A stretch of 64,000 nucleotides of DNA from CAYNST01 sp964546435 (GCA_964546435.1 CAZJKJ010000004.1:31661-95660), one strand, 5' to 3'. Positions 50,462 through 59,400 are shown, counted from the stretch's first letter. A program made the numbers and translations. Notes: generated by a model not told the origin, from the letters alone.

Positions 50462-50653
50462 TCAAGCGCGATCAACTGCGTTCTTGACTTTGTCCTTGGC
50501 CGTACCTTTAAGCTGCTGACCCTTGCCTTTGGTTTCCTGGGCCCGACCTTCACCTTTCATGCTGTGATCATTGGTGGCTTCGCCCACGCCCTTTTTCCCC
50601 TTGCCAATCGCTTCGTTTGTTTTGCCTTTGATTTTATCGCTGGTGCTAGACAT
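50462..50653 (-). CDS. CsbD-family stress protein
   Basis: The 63-residue, highly charged protein MSSTSDKIKGKTNEAIGKGK is a typical CsbD family member: Lys/Gly/Glu-rich, no cysteine, probably natively unfolded. In Bacillus the family belongs to the sigma-B general stress response; in proteobacteria it is also stress-induced, with unknown mechanism. AGGAGA 6 bases before ATG 50653 fixes the start. It lies 91 bp after the YihY gene on the same strand. Confidence 0.9.
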   Translation of the reverse strand: MSSTSDKIKGKTNEAIGKGKKGVGEATNDHSMKGEGRAQETKGKGQQLKGTAKDKVKNAVDRA

Positions 50654-50744
50654 AACTTTCTCCTGGCTAATGTAATTTTCATCAAGGAAAACGAAAAGAG
50701 TTTCCGCATTTAGCGAATGCAGTAATAGTGCCAAGGAGAATATT

Positions 50745-51647
50745 CTAGAAACAAAATTTACCGGTACAGTGCCAGGGCCGCCCCGCGCGGGCGTTGCGTT
50801 CCAGCGCTGCAATAACCTGGGCTCCCAGCAATAACACGAATGCGCCCGCTTCCAGCGTCAGCAACAGCACAATGAGTGTAGCAAGAGAACCGTAAATTAC
50901 ATTGACGAAGGAAACATTGGCCAGATACATCATGACGACCAAGCGGATACCTTCCCAAAGAACAGCGGCAACCAACCCGCCATACAAGGCCCGTTTTGTT
51001 CCGACGGTAACAACAGGCAATATCTTGTAGATCGATGCAAACAGCAGCGACGTTCCGAGAAAGCTGGTCAGATGCAGTGCCAGAGTGGAGAGACGGGCAA
51101 GGGGGACGCGGACATCTTCGGTCGGTCCCGCCCACTCATACACGCCACTTGTCATCGATACCACCAAGGTCAGAATAAAGAGACTGGTTCCGAGAAACAG
51201 CATGAACAGATACGGAAGTATTGCCGAAACCCAAAAGCTGCGCCTATCGTTAGCATCAGGCTGATGGAATATTATCGCAATGGAATCTTCCAGCATGCGG
51301 AACGCGAACGAGCTGAAGAAAAGCAGGGCAACGATTCCCAGCCAGCCAATCATCTCCCGCGCCGCCATGAGTTCCTGCACCGTTCCCAGCACCAGATTAG
51401 CGTGCGTGGGCGCCAGATGCGCTGCCTGAACCGCAATGATCATTAACAGCTTCTGTTCATCGACCACGTGCGTCAGGAGTACGCAGAACAGGGCCAGTAA
51501 CGGGATCATGGATAGAAGAATGTTGTACCCGACACCGCCGGCCAGAAGAATACCGTGATTTTTGAAAAATTCACGCAACACCGCCAGCATGAACCGACTG
51601 CCCTCATAAAAGCTGCAGCGAATTTTTCGAGATGCATCTGTGTTCAA
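50745..51647 (-). CDS. YihY/BrkB-family inner-membrane protein
   Basis: About 300 residues with six membrane segments, including FLGTSLFILTLVVSMTSGVY and LLTLEAGAFVLLLGAQVIAAL. The opening ILLAGGVGYNILLSMIPLLAL and the WEGIRLVVMMYLANVSFVNVIYGSLAT region are typical of YihY/BrkB proteins. The family was once thought to be RNase BN; its true function is unknown. Start: a strong GGGGAGG (51651-51657) stands a few bases before TTG 51647; GTG 51707 in the same frame lacks such a site. Confidence 0.88.
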   Translation of the reverse strand: MNTDASRKIRCSFYEGSRFMLAVLREFFKNHGILLAGGVGYNILLSMIPLLALFCVLLTHVVDEQKLLMIIAVQAAHLAPTHANLVLGTVQELMAAREMIGWLGIVALLFFSSFAFRMLEDSIAIIFHQPDANDRRSFWVSAILPYLFMLFLGTSLFILTLVVSMTSGVYEWAGPTEDVRVPLARLSTLALHLTSFLGTSLLFASIYKILPVVTVGTKRALYGGLVAAVLWEGIRLVVMMYLANVSFVNVIYGSLATLIVLLLTLEAGAFVLLLGAQVIAALERNARAGRPWHCTGKFCF

Positions 51648-51973
51648 CGAGCCTCCCCTTACTTGTCTGTGACCCGTGGTTTCATCCACACGATCATCGC
51701 AATTCACTCCCTTGCAGGTTTGTACCGGCTAAATCGCCCACAGGATGTCACTTTTCGATCCGGTCCTCGTATATCTACATTGTCGGCATAAGAACGCCGG
51801 GTTTTAATTCCGAAGCCATTCGGCTCCCTCATCTGATAGTTTCCTCACCGGATCGTCTTGGCCGTCTCCCTTTCTTTGACTACAAAAATATTAATGCGCA
51901 TTCCAGTCTGTCTCGTATAAATGCGATGTTCCGCCTGAACATAGCCATGTCCGCATAAACCAGGAGCGCTCCC
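51648..51973. other. Divergent intergenic region yihY | cytochrome peroxidase
   Basis: About 326 bases with no supported gene. It should hold both promoters. TATAAA near 51917 is a possible -10 box for the cytochrome gene, but no fitting -35 was found. Confidence 0.4.
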
Positions 51974-53410
51974 ATGTTAAATAATTTTCCCCGGACGCGA
52001 GCACGCTTCCCCGCAGCTCTGCTGCTGCTTGTAATATTTACACCCCTGCAAGCACAGGATGCAAACCCCACCAAACCTGTCAGGAAGGCTGCCCCGGCCG
52101 GTGCGACCAGCTATATGCCTGTCGCACAGGAACGACCGTTTGCCGATGTGTTCAAGGAGATGAGCAAAAACCGGCGCACGCTTATGAACCGCCAATCGGA
52201 TTTTCTCAAATCCCGTTATGATCTCGCGGACCGGCCCGTCAAGGATGTGTCCATGTCCGGCGGCAAGCCGGTGCAAGGGGGTGTCCGGGTCAAACTGTCT
52301 GCCGGCATGACGTGGCAACAACTGGCGGAACTGAGTCGCGAAGAAATCAAGAAGCGGGGTGTTTTTCCCGAAGGCTTCAAACCCCTTCCCCATCCGTTTC
52401 ATGAAGAAGGCGGCATGGTATTTCCGGAATTCCACATCAAGGAGACCCTGCGCCAGGAGAAGCGGGATCTGAACCGCTTCGACACCGCCTTTGATGTTCC
52501 CGAACATTTTCTGCCGGAATTCCCGCCTCCGATTTTTCTGACAACCCGACCGGACCTGGGGGATGTCTCCCAAGGACAACTGGTGACCACTCAGAACTTT
52601 TTTGAACTGTTCAATGGCATTCTCAATCCAAAACAACTGGATGGTTTGCGATTACTGGTGAGCCAGTTTCCCCAGCAGCAGTTCAACCTGACCAATGACC
52701 GCCGCAGCGAGCACCCCAGTATCGGCGTGTCCTGTTTCGATTGCCACGCCAACGGTCATACCAACGCGGCTACTCATCTGGTTGGTGATATTCGCCCGCA
52801 GGAGTTTCGTCGACGGATCGATACGCCAACGCTGCGAGGAGTCGGTCAGCAACGACTGTTCGGGTCCCAACGAGCGCTGCGTACGGTAGAGGATTTCACC
52901 GAGTTCGAACAACGCGCCGCCTACTTCGATGGCGATCCCGTCATCGCCCAGAAGAAAGGCGTACGTTTTCTGGATCGCGGCAGCGAAGTGCACGCGATGG
53001 CCGAGTTCCAGGAAATTCTCGATTTTCCACCGGCCCCGAAACTGGATGTCTTTGGCAAACTGGACAGGAAACTGGCGAGCGAGCAGGAGTTGCGCGGTGA
53101 AGCCATTTTCTTTGGCAAAGGTCGTTGCGCGGAGTGTCATGCACCCCCGATCTTCAGCGACAACTTCATGCACGACCTGATGGCCGAACGCTTCTACGAT
53201 GAAAGCAAAGTGGTTAATGGTCGCAGAATGTCCGACGGCGGTCCCACCAAAACATTTCCGTTGCGCGGCATCAAAGACAGCCCGCCCTACCTCCACGATG
53301 GCCGCCTGCTGACCCTCGACGACACCATTGAATACTTCAATCTGGTACTCGGGCTGAAACTCGCGGACGAAGAAAAACGGGACCTGTTGCAGTATCTTTA
53401 CACGCTATAA
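51974..53410 (+). CDS. Periplasmic di-haem cytochrome c peroxidase/MauG-family protein
   Basis: The 478-residue product has a signal peptide (RFPAALLLLVIFTPLQAQ) and two haem c motifs: CFDCH at 254-258 and CAECH near 385. The ends PLRGIKDSPPYLHDGRLLTL and TIEYFNLVLGLKL match the CcpA/MauG superfamily C-terminal domain. Such proteins reduce peroxide or carry out haem-based oxidation in the periplasm. The protein is about 130-150 residues longer than classical CcpA, with an N-terminal part before the first haem (about 30-200) that I do not recognise. AGGAG stands before ATG 51974. No dedicated electron donor gene is adjacent. Confidence 0.87.
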   Translation: MLNNFPRTRARFPAALLLLVIFTPLQAQDANPTKPVRKAAPAGATSYMPVAQERPFADVFKEMSKNRRTLMNRQSDFLKSRYDLADRPVKDVSMSGGKPVQGGVRVKLSAGMTWQQLAELSREEIKKRGVFPEGFKPLPHPFHEEGGMVFPEFHIKETLRQEKRDLNRFDTAFDVPEHFLPEFPPPIFLTTRPDLGDVSQGQLVTTQNFFELFNGILNPKQLDGLRLLVSQFPQQQFNLTNDRRSEHPSIGVSCFDCHANGHTNAATHLVGDIRPQEFRRRIDTPTLRGVGQQRLFGSQRALRTVEDFTEFEQRAAYFDGDPVIAQKKGVRFLDRGSEVHAMAEFQEILDFPPAPKLDVFGKLDRKLASEQELRGEAIFFGKGRCAECHAPPIFSDNFMHDLMAERFYDESKVVNGRRMSDGGPTKTFPLRGIKDSPPYLHDGRLLTLDDTIEYFNLVLGLKLADEEKRDLLQYLYTL

Positions 53411-53474
53411 ATTCCATTACTGGGATCACGCTATCCTTGGATCCCCGACTAACGATCCGAAGCTGCCTGGGACC

Positions 53475-53936
53475 TTACCGTCCCATGGCAGCGTCACGAT
53501 CATCGTTCTGCTGCTCGATTTTAACCCCGCGAGTTCTTTCAGCTTCCTCCGACAGGCGTTTCAAATTCTGCACACGTTCACTCACTTCAAGTTGACCGCT
53601 TCTGTACCCCTTTGCATAATTTTCTCTGACCTCGGTGGGACACACGTCCCGCATGGGCTCATTCGCAGCGCCAACCTTGTAGCCATTTTCATAACTGCAA
53701 TACTCAATAATTCCGTGAGTGAATCCGTCAATGAACTGCCGCTTTTGCGCCTCCCCGGGAGGGGTTTCACAGGCAGACTTCAACGTATCGAAAGTGCGTA
53801 CGGATTTGCCTTCGTGGGCCGTTTCGTACCCCGCTTGCCGCCAGTCTTTGCTCGCGCAGGAAACTTCTTTTACATTACCGCTGCATCCACTCAGTAAAAG
53901 TGTCGCGGGTAGAATCATTGCAATCATAGCTCGCAT
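53475..53936 (-). CDS. DUF2799 lipoprotein
   Basis: A 153-residue lipoprotein precursor with lipobox LLSGC (Cys18). Two repeats of the DUF2799 pattern are seen (DWRQAGYETAHEGKS and FIDGFTHGIIEYCSYENGYK), and then NYAKGYRSGQLE. The function is unknown. The mature part is polar and probably faces the periplasm. AGGAGACAC lies upstream of ATG 53936. It converges with the cytochrome gene and lies downstream of the TonB2 cluster on the same strand. Confidence 0.85.
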   Translation of the reverse strand: MRAMIAMILPATLLLSGCSGNVKEVSCASKDWRQAGYETAHEGKSVRTFDTLKSACETPPGEAQKRQFIDGFTHGIIEYCSYENGYKVGAANEPMRDVCPTEVRENYAKGYRSGQLEVSERVQNLKRLSEEAERTRGVKIEQQNDDRDAAMGR

Positions 53937-54001
53937 AGTCTGTGTCTCCTGGCCGTTATTGATGACAGCGTGGTTGCCGTCGTGGTGGTTGGGCTGATCC
54001 G

Positions 54002-55402
54002 CTATGCAGCGGGGTCGTTCGTTGATTCCGTGGTGCGTATTACATTTTCAAGCGTCTCGATGTTGTCGACCAGCTCGCGCATGGACGGATTGCGCTTCAG
54101 AACCTCCGCGAGCAATTTTAACGCGGCGGAGTAATCACGCTGATCAATATACAGTTGCGCCCGTCCGAGCATTGCATCCTTCTCGACCGCCGGAATTGCC
54201 TCGGCGCGAATGTACATCAGTTCGGCATTGACCGGCTTCTTATTCTCGGCCAGATATTCTGCATAGGCCACCAGCGTCCTGCCATTGGCGGGATTGGCTT
54301 CCAGCGATCTGGAAAACAGAGCCTCTGTATCGGCAGCGTTGCCGGACCGGGCCAATCGTGCCCGCTGGAGGTAATACCGGCTGCGCTCGGTGCCACTCAG
54401 TCTGTCGATGCCGGGCTCCGCCAGGTTCAGCAGTTCGCGCGCCTCAGTCAGAGCCCGAGTCTGAATCAGCCAGTCCGCCGCCTGCTCGATCACATCAAAT
54501 GCAAACGCCCGTTTCTGTATGCCCTGTCTCAGCAGTACCAGCGCACGGTCGTAATGCCCTTGCTGCAGGTGCAGTTGCGCAGCGGTTTTCAAGTTTTGCG
54601 GGTCGTCATCCCCGAGGATGATTGCCATTTCGACACCCACAAGCGCTTCATTGATATTCTCCTGATGCAAGGCCAGAGCGGCACGATTCAGCCAGAGCTG
54701 AGCATCGTCCGGATGTTTCGCCAGCAGCTCCTTCAGCAGCGCCTCGGCGCTCTCGATCATGTTCGCCTGAGTCAGGGCCGCCAGCAATCCGCGCTGCCAA
54801 TGCTGGTTTTCCGGTTCGATCGCCATGGCGGTCTGGTAACCGGTGATTGCACTGAAAGGTCCGTACTGCGTCAGGTTCAGATAGGCCAGTTGCCCATGCA
54901 CCAAGGCGTCACTGGAACCCAGTGCCACTGCTTTGGAAAAATGCTGACGCGCCTCCTTGAACTTTTCCTGCACCAGGTACAACTGGGCAAGATCGCTGTG
55001 AACCCGGATCAGCTGGGGCTGTCTTCGCAACACGGCGAGATAGGTTGCTTCCGCTTTGTCGTAGATCTCCAGCGACGCGTATATCTGACCTTTCAAGGCG
55101 AGCATTGCCGGACTCAGCTCGATGTCATAGAACGCCTCCAGCTCCTTGATGACGTCTTGCCGTTGGCCCGCGTCCAGCATGGTTCGCAGCCGTTCCGCCC
55201 GTTCGTATTCTTCAGGTGCAATTGATGCCTCCCGGTCAGTATAGGGACCGGTGAACTGCGGCAAGACAAACTTTGCCGGCGCCAACGTCAATTCGAACCT
55301 GACGGGTTCTGCAACCGCCATGACCGGGATCTGTGTCAACACCAGCAAAGCCGTCGAAACCACTCCGGTGCACAATTTATTCAGCATGCGGCGTCGTTGC
55401 AT
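54002..55402 (-). CDS. Exported TPR protein of the TonB2 cluster
   Basis: The 466-residue product has a signal peptide (TGVVSTALLVLTQIPVMAVA) and about nine tetratricopeptide repeats between residues 60 and 450. Examples are ALKGQIYASLEIYDKAEATY, SDLAQLYLVQEKFKEARQHF and AQLYIDQRDYSAALKLLAEV. TPR proteins occur next to TtpC-type TonB systems in Vibrio and Shewanella and are thought to scaffold the periplasmic part. It starts 3 bp after the tonB stop, so it belongs to the same operon and is the last gene. Confidence 0.85.
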   Translation of the reverse strand: MQRRRMLNKLCTGVVSTALLVLTQIPVMAVAEPVRFELTLAPAKFVLPQFTGPYTDREASIAPEEYERAERLRTMLDAGQRQDVIKELEAFYDIELSPAMLALKGQIYASLEIYDKAEATYLAVLRRQPQLIRVHSDLAQLYLVQEKFKEARQHFSKAVALGSSDALVHGQLAYLNLTQYGPFSAITGYQTAMAIEPENQHWQRGLLAALTQANMIESAEALLKELLAKHPDDAQLWLNRAALALHQENINEALVGVEMAIILGDDDPQNLKTAAQLHLQQGHYDRALVLLRQGIQKRAFAFDVIEQAADWLIQTRALTEARELLNLAEPGIDRLSGTERSRYYLQRARLARSGNAADTEALFSRSLEANPANGRTLVAYAEYLAENKKPVNAELMYIRAEAIPAVEKDAMLGRAQLYIDQRDYSAALKLLAEVLKRNPSMRELVDNIETLENVIRTTESTNDPAA

Positions 55403-55405
55403 GTA

Positions 55406-56071
55406 TCAGGTCCTGTTGATGAAGACGAGCGTGTACAGATAGATCGCCTGCACCGCTTTCCCGTCCTTTTTTGGAATCGTGAATTTTGAATCATTGATGG
55501 CCTTGCGGATGACTTCCGTCATCTCCGGATATACCGGATCGACAATTTTCTTAACAAATGCCTGACCGGTCTGGTCAATAATTATTTCCACTTTGGTTTC
55601 TACCCGAGACACGCCTTTGCGGCGCAACTCCTGGGGAAAGCTGATCCGGTTGGTAGACACCAGGCGCGGGATCTGATCCAGCTCCTTGACTTCCAGAAGC
55701 GGAAAGTTGACGCTCAGGGACTGGGTCAGATCCACTTTCCCGATGTCAAAGTCCGGCTTGCGGATGCGTTGAATATTGGTGATGGAAAGTTTCGGATTAT
55801 CGGAAAATGCCAAGGCGGGACCAGCCCCGCGTCCCGGCAGATCGATACTGGGCGCCTCACTGGATTCCTCCATCTGCACTTCAACAGGCGGCGGCGGTTC
55901 CGGCGGGGGCGGCAAGGCGATGTCCACTTCTCTCAGGGTCACGGTATCGCTTTCCGGCATCTGCAGGGAATCTTGCAGCACGATAAAAGCGGTCAGGCTC
56001 ATCACGGCAAACAAGCTCAAAAACCAGATCGAGAATTTCAACGCCCAGCGGCCGATCCGCTCCCGTCTCAC
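55406..56071 (-). CDS. tonB: TonB2-type energy transducer
   Basis: The 221-residue protein has one N-terminal membrane helix (WALKFSIWFLSLFAVMSLTA), a short proline-rich part (PPPPEPPPPVEVQ) and a TonB C-terminal fold (PQELRRKGVSRVETKVEIII, YPEMTEVIRKAINDSKFTIP). TonB proteins pass inner-membrane proton energy to outer-membrane receptors for siderophores, haem or oligosaccharides. The very short Pro region is like Vibrio TonB2, which needs TtpC. GTG 56071 is taken as start. It lies between exbD and the TPR gene. Confidence 0.88.
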   Translation of the reverse strand: MRRERIGRWALKFSIWFLSLFAVMSLTAFIVLQDSLQMPESDTVTLREVDIALPPPPEPPPPVEVQMEESSEAPSIDLPGRGAGPALAFSDNPKLSITNIQRIRKPDFDIGKVDLTQSLSVNFPLLEVKELDQIPRLVSTNRISFPQELRRKGVSRVETKVEIIIDQTGQAFVKKIVDPVYPEMTEVIRKAINDSKFTIPKKDGKAVQAIYLYTLVFINRT

Positions 56072-56125
56072 GCGGTTACCCTGTGCGCAAAAATACCCGC
56101 CGCGCTCTTCATGTAATATCGCCGA

Positions 56126-56533
56126 TTATTGTGCAACGGTGGCAATGCTGACTTTCTCGACGCCCGCCATCTTGGCTTCGTCGATGACTTTAACCAGTAA
56201 ATCAGCCGGAACCGATTTATCCGCCTGTATGACCAGGGGGCGAGCGTCCCGCTTCAACGCCTGCATCAACGTGGACCTGACCCCTTCGATACCGATGCTG
56301 GTACCCCCATAGATAATTTCCCGCGACTCCGTGATGGCAATCAGCAGCACCGAACTTTGCAACGTCTGCGTGGAAACTGCGGTGGGCTTATCGACATCAA
56401 CACCCGTCTCCCGGACAAATACGGTCGTAACGATAAAGAAAATGAGCAGAATGAACACCACATCGATCAGGGGTGCCAGGTCGATACCCGGCCCGGCGGC
56501 TTCTTCAAGCTTGGTTTCAATGGACGATTTCAT
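56126..56533 (-). CDS. exbD: ExbD2-type proton-channel subunit
   Basis: The 135-residue protein has one N-terminal membrane helix with the essential Asp (APLIDVVFILLIFFIVTTVF) and a periplasmic domain (VIQADKSVPADLLVKVIDEA). With ExbB it forms the proton-driven motor for TonB. ATG 56533 gives MKSSIETKLEEAAGPGIDLA and overlaps the upstream exbB end by 17 bp, suggesting coupled translation; no separate ribosome site is seen. Confidence 0.93.
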   Translation of the reverse strand: MKSSIETKLEEAAGPGIDLAPLIDVVFILLIFFIVTTVFVRETGVDVDKPTAVSTQTLQSSVLLIAITESREIIYGGTSIGIEGVRSTLMQALKRDARPLVIQADKSVPADLLVKVIDEAKMAGVEKVSIATVAQ

Positions 56534-56933
56534 AAGAGTGCACGAGTATCCAGCTGCTTCTTTGATGATGCAGCAATGCAAGAAGTAACAGACCGGGAAT
56601 GACCATCACCAATCCGAGTTGCGTGGTAAACAGGGCTTCGCCGATACCGCCCGAGACCAGCTCCTGCAGCGCGAGACCGGAATCCCGGGATAATTGCCTG
56701 AAGGTTTTCATCAAGCCGCTGATGGTCCCCAGAAGCCCCAGTAATGGCAGGGCCGACAACAGCATTTGCAGGCTGCTGAACCAGAAGCGGGTTCGTAAAA
56801 ACCAGGCTTCGTTGATTTTCTGAAAGAAGCACAGCTCGATTGCGATCGCGTAGCAAAACGTCGCCAACGCCAGAATTGCCCAGACCACAATGCTGTTAAG
56901 GAGGAATGCATGCTCGGCAATTGTCTCGCCCAT
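56517..56933 (-). CDS. exbB: ExbB2-type (MotA/TolQ/ExbB) proton-channel subunit
   Basis: The 138-residue short ExbB-like protein has three membrane segments. The conserved LLSALPLLGLLGTISGLMKTF and GGIGEALFTTQLGLVMVIPG are the proton-path helices of the family. It is the small channel partner beside the larger TtpC. It starts 3 bp after the ttpC-like stop and overlaps exbD. Confidence 0.92.
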   Translation of the reverse strand: MGETIAEHAFLLNSIVVWAILALATFCYAIAIELCFFQKINEAWFLRTRFWFSSLQMLLSALPLLGLLGTISGLMKTFRQLSRDSGLALQELVSGGIGEALFTTQLGLVMVIPGLLLLALLHHQRSSWILVHSYEIVH

Positions 56934-56936
56934 GAA

Positions 56937-58253
56937 TTAATTCCCCGCAGGAACCTTGCTTAACCGCACGGCAAACGTTTCCAGCTTCTGGTGGTAACTC
57001 TTTATATAGCGGTTCAGTAAGGCACTGACGACCAGCGACGGAATCGCCACAATCAGCCCGAGCTCCGTAGTTATCAAAGCTTCAGAGATACCGCCGGAAA
57101 CCGTCGAAGCATCACCTGAACCGAAGATCGTCATCATCTTGAACGTGGTAATCATCCCCGACACCGTTCCCAGCAATCCCAGCAGTGGCGCCACGGAAGC
57201 GGTTGTCGCAATCACACCCATAAAACGCTCCAGCCGGTGACGGTATTCCATCAGGTTGGCAACCAGAAGATCGTCCCGCTCGGGCGAGACGGGCACTTTG
57301 CGTGCGATATCGAGAAGTTTTTGCTGAAACTGGCCAGGGGAACGATCGGCGGGAAGCTGGGGGGCGCTATCGGTCCAGGAGTGAGCCTGAACTCTTGGCA
57401 AGCGCGCCAACTGGACCGCTTTGATTAACGCTATTACCAGCGCCAGCAAACCAAAGAATACGATAGGTATTGCCCAGACGCCGCCAGCCTCCAGATGGCT
57501 CCACAGATCGCCTTCATGACCTTGCAGTTTTGCGGCGTTACCGAGGGTGGGATCGAACGTCAGATTACCCTGGCCACCTGCAAACAGCGCCTGTATCTCC
57601 TGCAGTTCCGAACCGCCAAATACATGCTGCAATTGCGCAGTTGTGCCACTGACACGATCCACCATACCGGCGAGGTCCGCATCGGGCGCTAGCGCCACTT
57701 CCACGGGGCCGACCGCCAGTACCTGAAGCTGCAGGATTTCCCCGGATGGCACGACAACCGCCTTGTCTTTCCAGTCGGGCGCCATGGCTTGCTGAATCTG
57801 GTCATGGACAAGCTTCAGCAAGTCGGCTTCCACCAGTTTCGCGCCATCATCGGTGACTGCAACACCCGCCAGATTGATATTGTTGACAAAGCTCGCCAGC
57901 AGGTGCCGCTGGTACTTGCTCTGTACCGACCACTGCGCCACTCTTTTTTCCAGTTGTTCAAAACCCAGCAGCTGCTCATCCGCCGTCCGTTGCACGACCG
58001 CCGCCTGCTCCCGCAGTGCTTTGATCTCGTTTTCCTTTTTTCCAAGCTGCGCCTGCAGGCGGCCGCTGGTACGTCCGATAGACGTTTCCAAATCCCGCAG
58101 CGACTGATTGGCTTTGGTAATCCTTTCGAGAATTTCTGTTTCCACGCCCTGCGCCGCAACACCGGCACACAGACAGGACAGCAGTGCCAATATCCACAGT
58201 CGAGGTTGCAGTCGTTTTCGCAGACGCACCGGGCTTGAGAAAATCCCTATCAT
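56937..58253 (-). CDS. ttpC: TtpC-like ExbB-family protein with periplasmic coiled-coil domain
   Basis: The 438-residue product has a signal/anchor (LWILALLSCLCAGVAAQ), a long coiled-coil periplasmic part (about 30-110; LEKRVAQWSVQSKYQRHLLA) and a central domain. The C-terminal ExbB module has three membrane segments (IPIVFFGLLALVIALIKAV, APLLGLLGTVSGMITTFKMM, ISEALITTELGLIVAIPSLV). Vibrio TtpC has this architecture and is needed only by the TonB2 system. ATG 58253 overlaps the stop of the upstream DUF3450 gene (ATGA). The frame continues upstream to 58412 inside that gene and is not used. Confidence 0.9.
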   Translation of the reverse strand: MIGIFSSPVRLRKRLQPRLWILALLSCLCAGVAAQGVETEILERITKANQSLRDLETSIGRTSGRLQAQLGKKENEIKALREQAAVVQRTADEQLLGFEQLEKRVAQWSVQSKYQRHLLASFVNNINLAGVAVTDDGAKLVEADLLKLVHDQIQQAMAPDWKDKAVVVPSGEILQLQVLAVGPVEVALAPDADLAGMVDRVSGTTAQLQHVFGGSELQEIQALFAGGQGNLTFDPTLGNAAKLQGHEGDLWSHLEAGGVWAIPIVFFGLLALVIALIKAVQLARLPRVQAHSWTDSAPQLPADRSPGQFQQKLLDIARKVPVSPERDDLLVANLMEYRHRLERFMGVIATTASVAPLLGLLGTVSGMITTFKMMTIFGSGDASTVSGGISEALITTELGLIVAIPSLVVSALLNRYIKSYHQKLETFAVRLSKVPAGN

Positions 58254-59050
58254 CGATTGCCCTCCGCCGCACCCGTGCCGGGGTTTACGACGACTGGAAG
58301 CGGTACGTAATCGGCAGTGGCAGGCATTTCCAGCATGGTTTTGACTTTCAGCAACGCAGATGCGTCGAGATTCCGACTGAGGATGCGCACGGCGTCTTCG
58401 CCTTGCCACCACTGCCAGCCCTGTTCGGTGGGGCGTCCAAATCCGGTCAGTTTGCCGTCGTCACTGACATACCAGCCCTGGGCCAGCCCGAGATAAATCT
58501 GCGCGACCATGATCTGGCTGCCGTCTTTTCCGCCGGGAATCTGCATCGCGGTTTTGTGATAGGCGACACGCCCGTTGAATTCATTCAGGAGCTGATACAA
58601 AGACAACAGCTTTTCCAGTTTTTGGCTGTTCGAGGCGTCGTCCCTGGAGGCAAGTTCGAGTTTTTCCGACCATTCCGCCTGCAAGGGTGGCGGCAGACGC
58701 GGTTGCAGGCGCTGCATTCTCTGGATGGCATCGGCGAGCTGCTCGCCGAGCCGCTTCTGCTCCCGTTCCAGCTCTGTCTGTTCTTCCGATAAAGCCTGTC
58801 GGCGCGCGTCAACTTCACTGGTGGACGTCCGGCTTTGAGTCAGTGCCTTCGTAATGGCGTCCGCCTCAACTTGCAACAGCTCTAGCCGCCGCGACAGCAT
58901 GGTTTCGCGGTCGCGCCACTCGGACTGCAGCTTGCCTTTCTGGCTTTCCAGATCGAGCCACCGGGCCATCAGCGCCTGGGGATCATCACAATGACCCGGT
59001 ACAGACCACATCAATAAAAGGAAAACGGGTATGCAAATGGCTTTTTTCAC
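58250..59050 (-). CDS. DUF3450 periplasmic protein of the TonB2 cluster
   Basis: The 266-residue exported protein has signal peptide ICIPVFLLLMWSVPGHC, a coiled-coil region (about 30-130; EEQTELEREQKRLGEQLADA) and a C-terminal beta-rich part (GSQIMVAQIYLGLAQGWYVS, the DUF3450 signature). It is the first gene of DUF3450-ttpC-exbB-exbD-tonB-TPR. Family members accompany TtpC systems, and the role is unproven. GTG 59050 is the start (VKKAICIP). Confidence 0.88.
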   Translation of the reverse strand: MKKAICIPVFLLLMWSVPGHCDDPQALMARWLDLESQKGKLQSEWRDRETMLSRRLELLQVEADAITKALTQSRTSTSEVDARRQALSEEQTELEREQKRLGEQLADAIQRMQRLQPRLPPPLQAEWSEKLELASRDDASNSQKLEKLLSLYQLLNEFNGRVAYHKTAMQIPGGKDGSQIMVAQIYLGLAQGWYVSDDGKLTGFGRPTEQGWQWWQGEDAVRILSRNLDASALLKVKTMLEMPATADYVPLPVVVNPGTGAAEGNR

Positions 59051-59237
59051 TGAGGTCCCTGGATGTTTTACATCCCTACTGTGAATAGCGAGCGAGGTGT
59101 GACCAACTTCACCGATCTGGATATGGGCGACCTTCTCATGTGGTCGTGACGACCGGTCGCATTATTAAAATTCCAGGTGCGAATTTATCAGCACCACAGG
59201 CCAAAGGCAACGGCGCACCACGTGCGCTGTTGTTCCA

Positions 59238-59378
59238 GGCTCTGTACGAAAAGCGCCTGCGCTGGGCGATGCTGCGTTAAAAACAGACTCAGAATGTTCA
59301 TTTACAGCACGTAAACTCCACTTCTTCGCCTGTTTTTGCCTTGCCTGACCTTCGCTCGACGACTTTTCGTACAGACCC
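59238..59378. mobile_element. MITE-like palindromic element with 13-16 bp terminal inverted repeats
   Basis: TCTGTACGAAAAG (59241-59253) and its exact complement (59363-59375) bound the element; allowing one mismatch, the arms extend to GG-C/G-TCTGTACG (59238 and 59378). Inside, AAAAACAG pairs with CTGTTTTT, and TTTAC-AGCAC-GTAAA forms the tip, so the whole 141 bp can fold. It encodes nothing. The ends look like those of an insertion sequence, suggesting a non-autonomous derivative. No clear target duplication was seen. It begins 22 bp after the hflC stop. Confidence 0.75.
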
Positions 59379-59400
59379 CAGGGTGAGCTTCAGCTATACC

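Noticed and set aside
54155..55225. A 356-codon plus-strand frame opposite the TPR gene
   Set aside because: The minus-strand TPR repeats and signal peptide are clear; the plus frame has no protein-like features.
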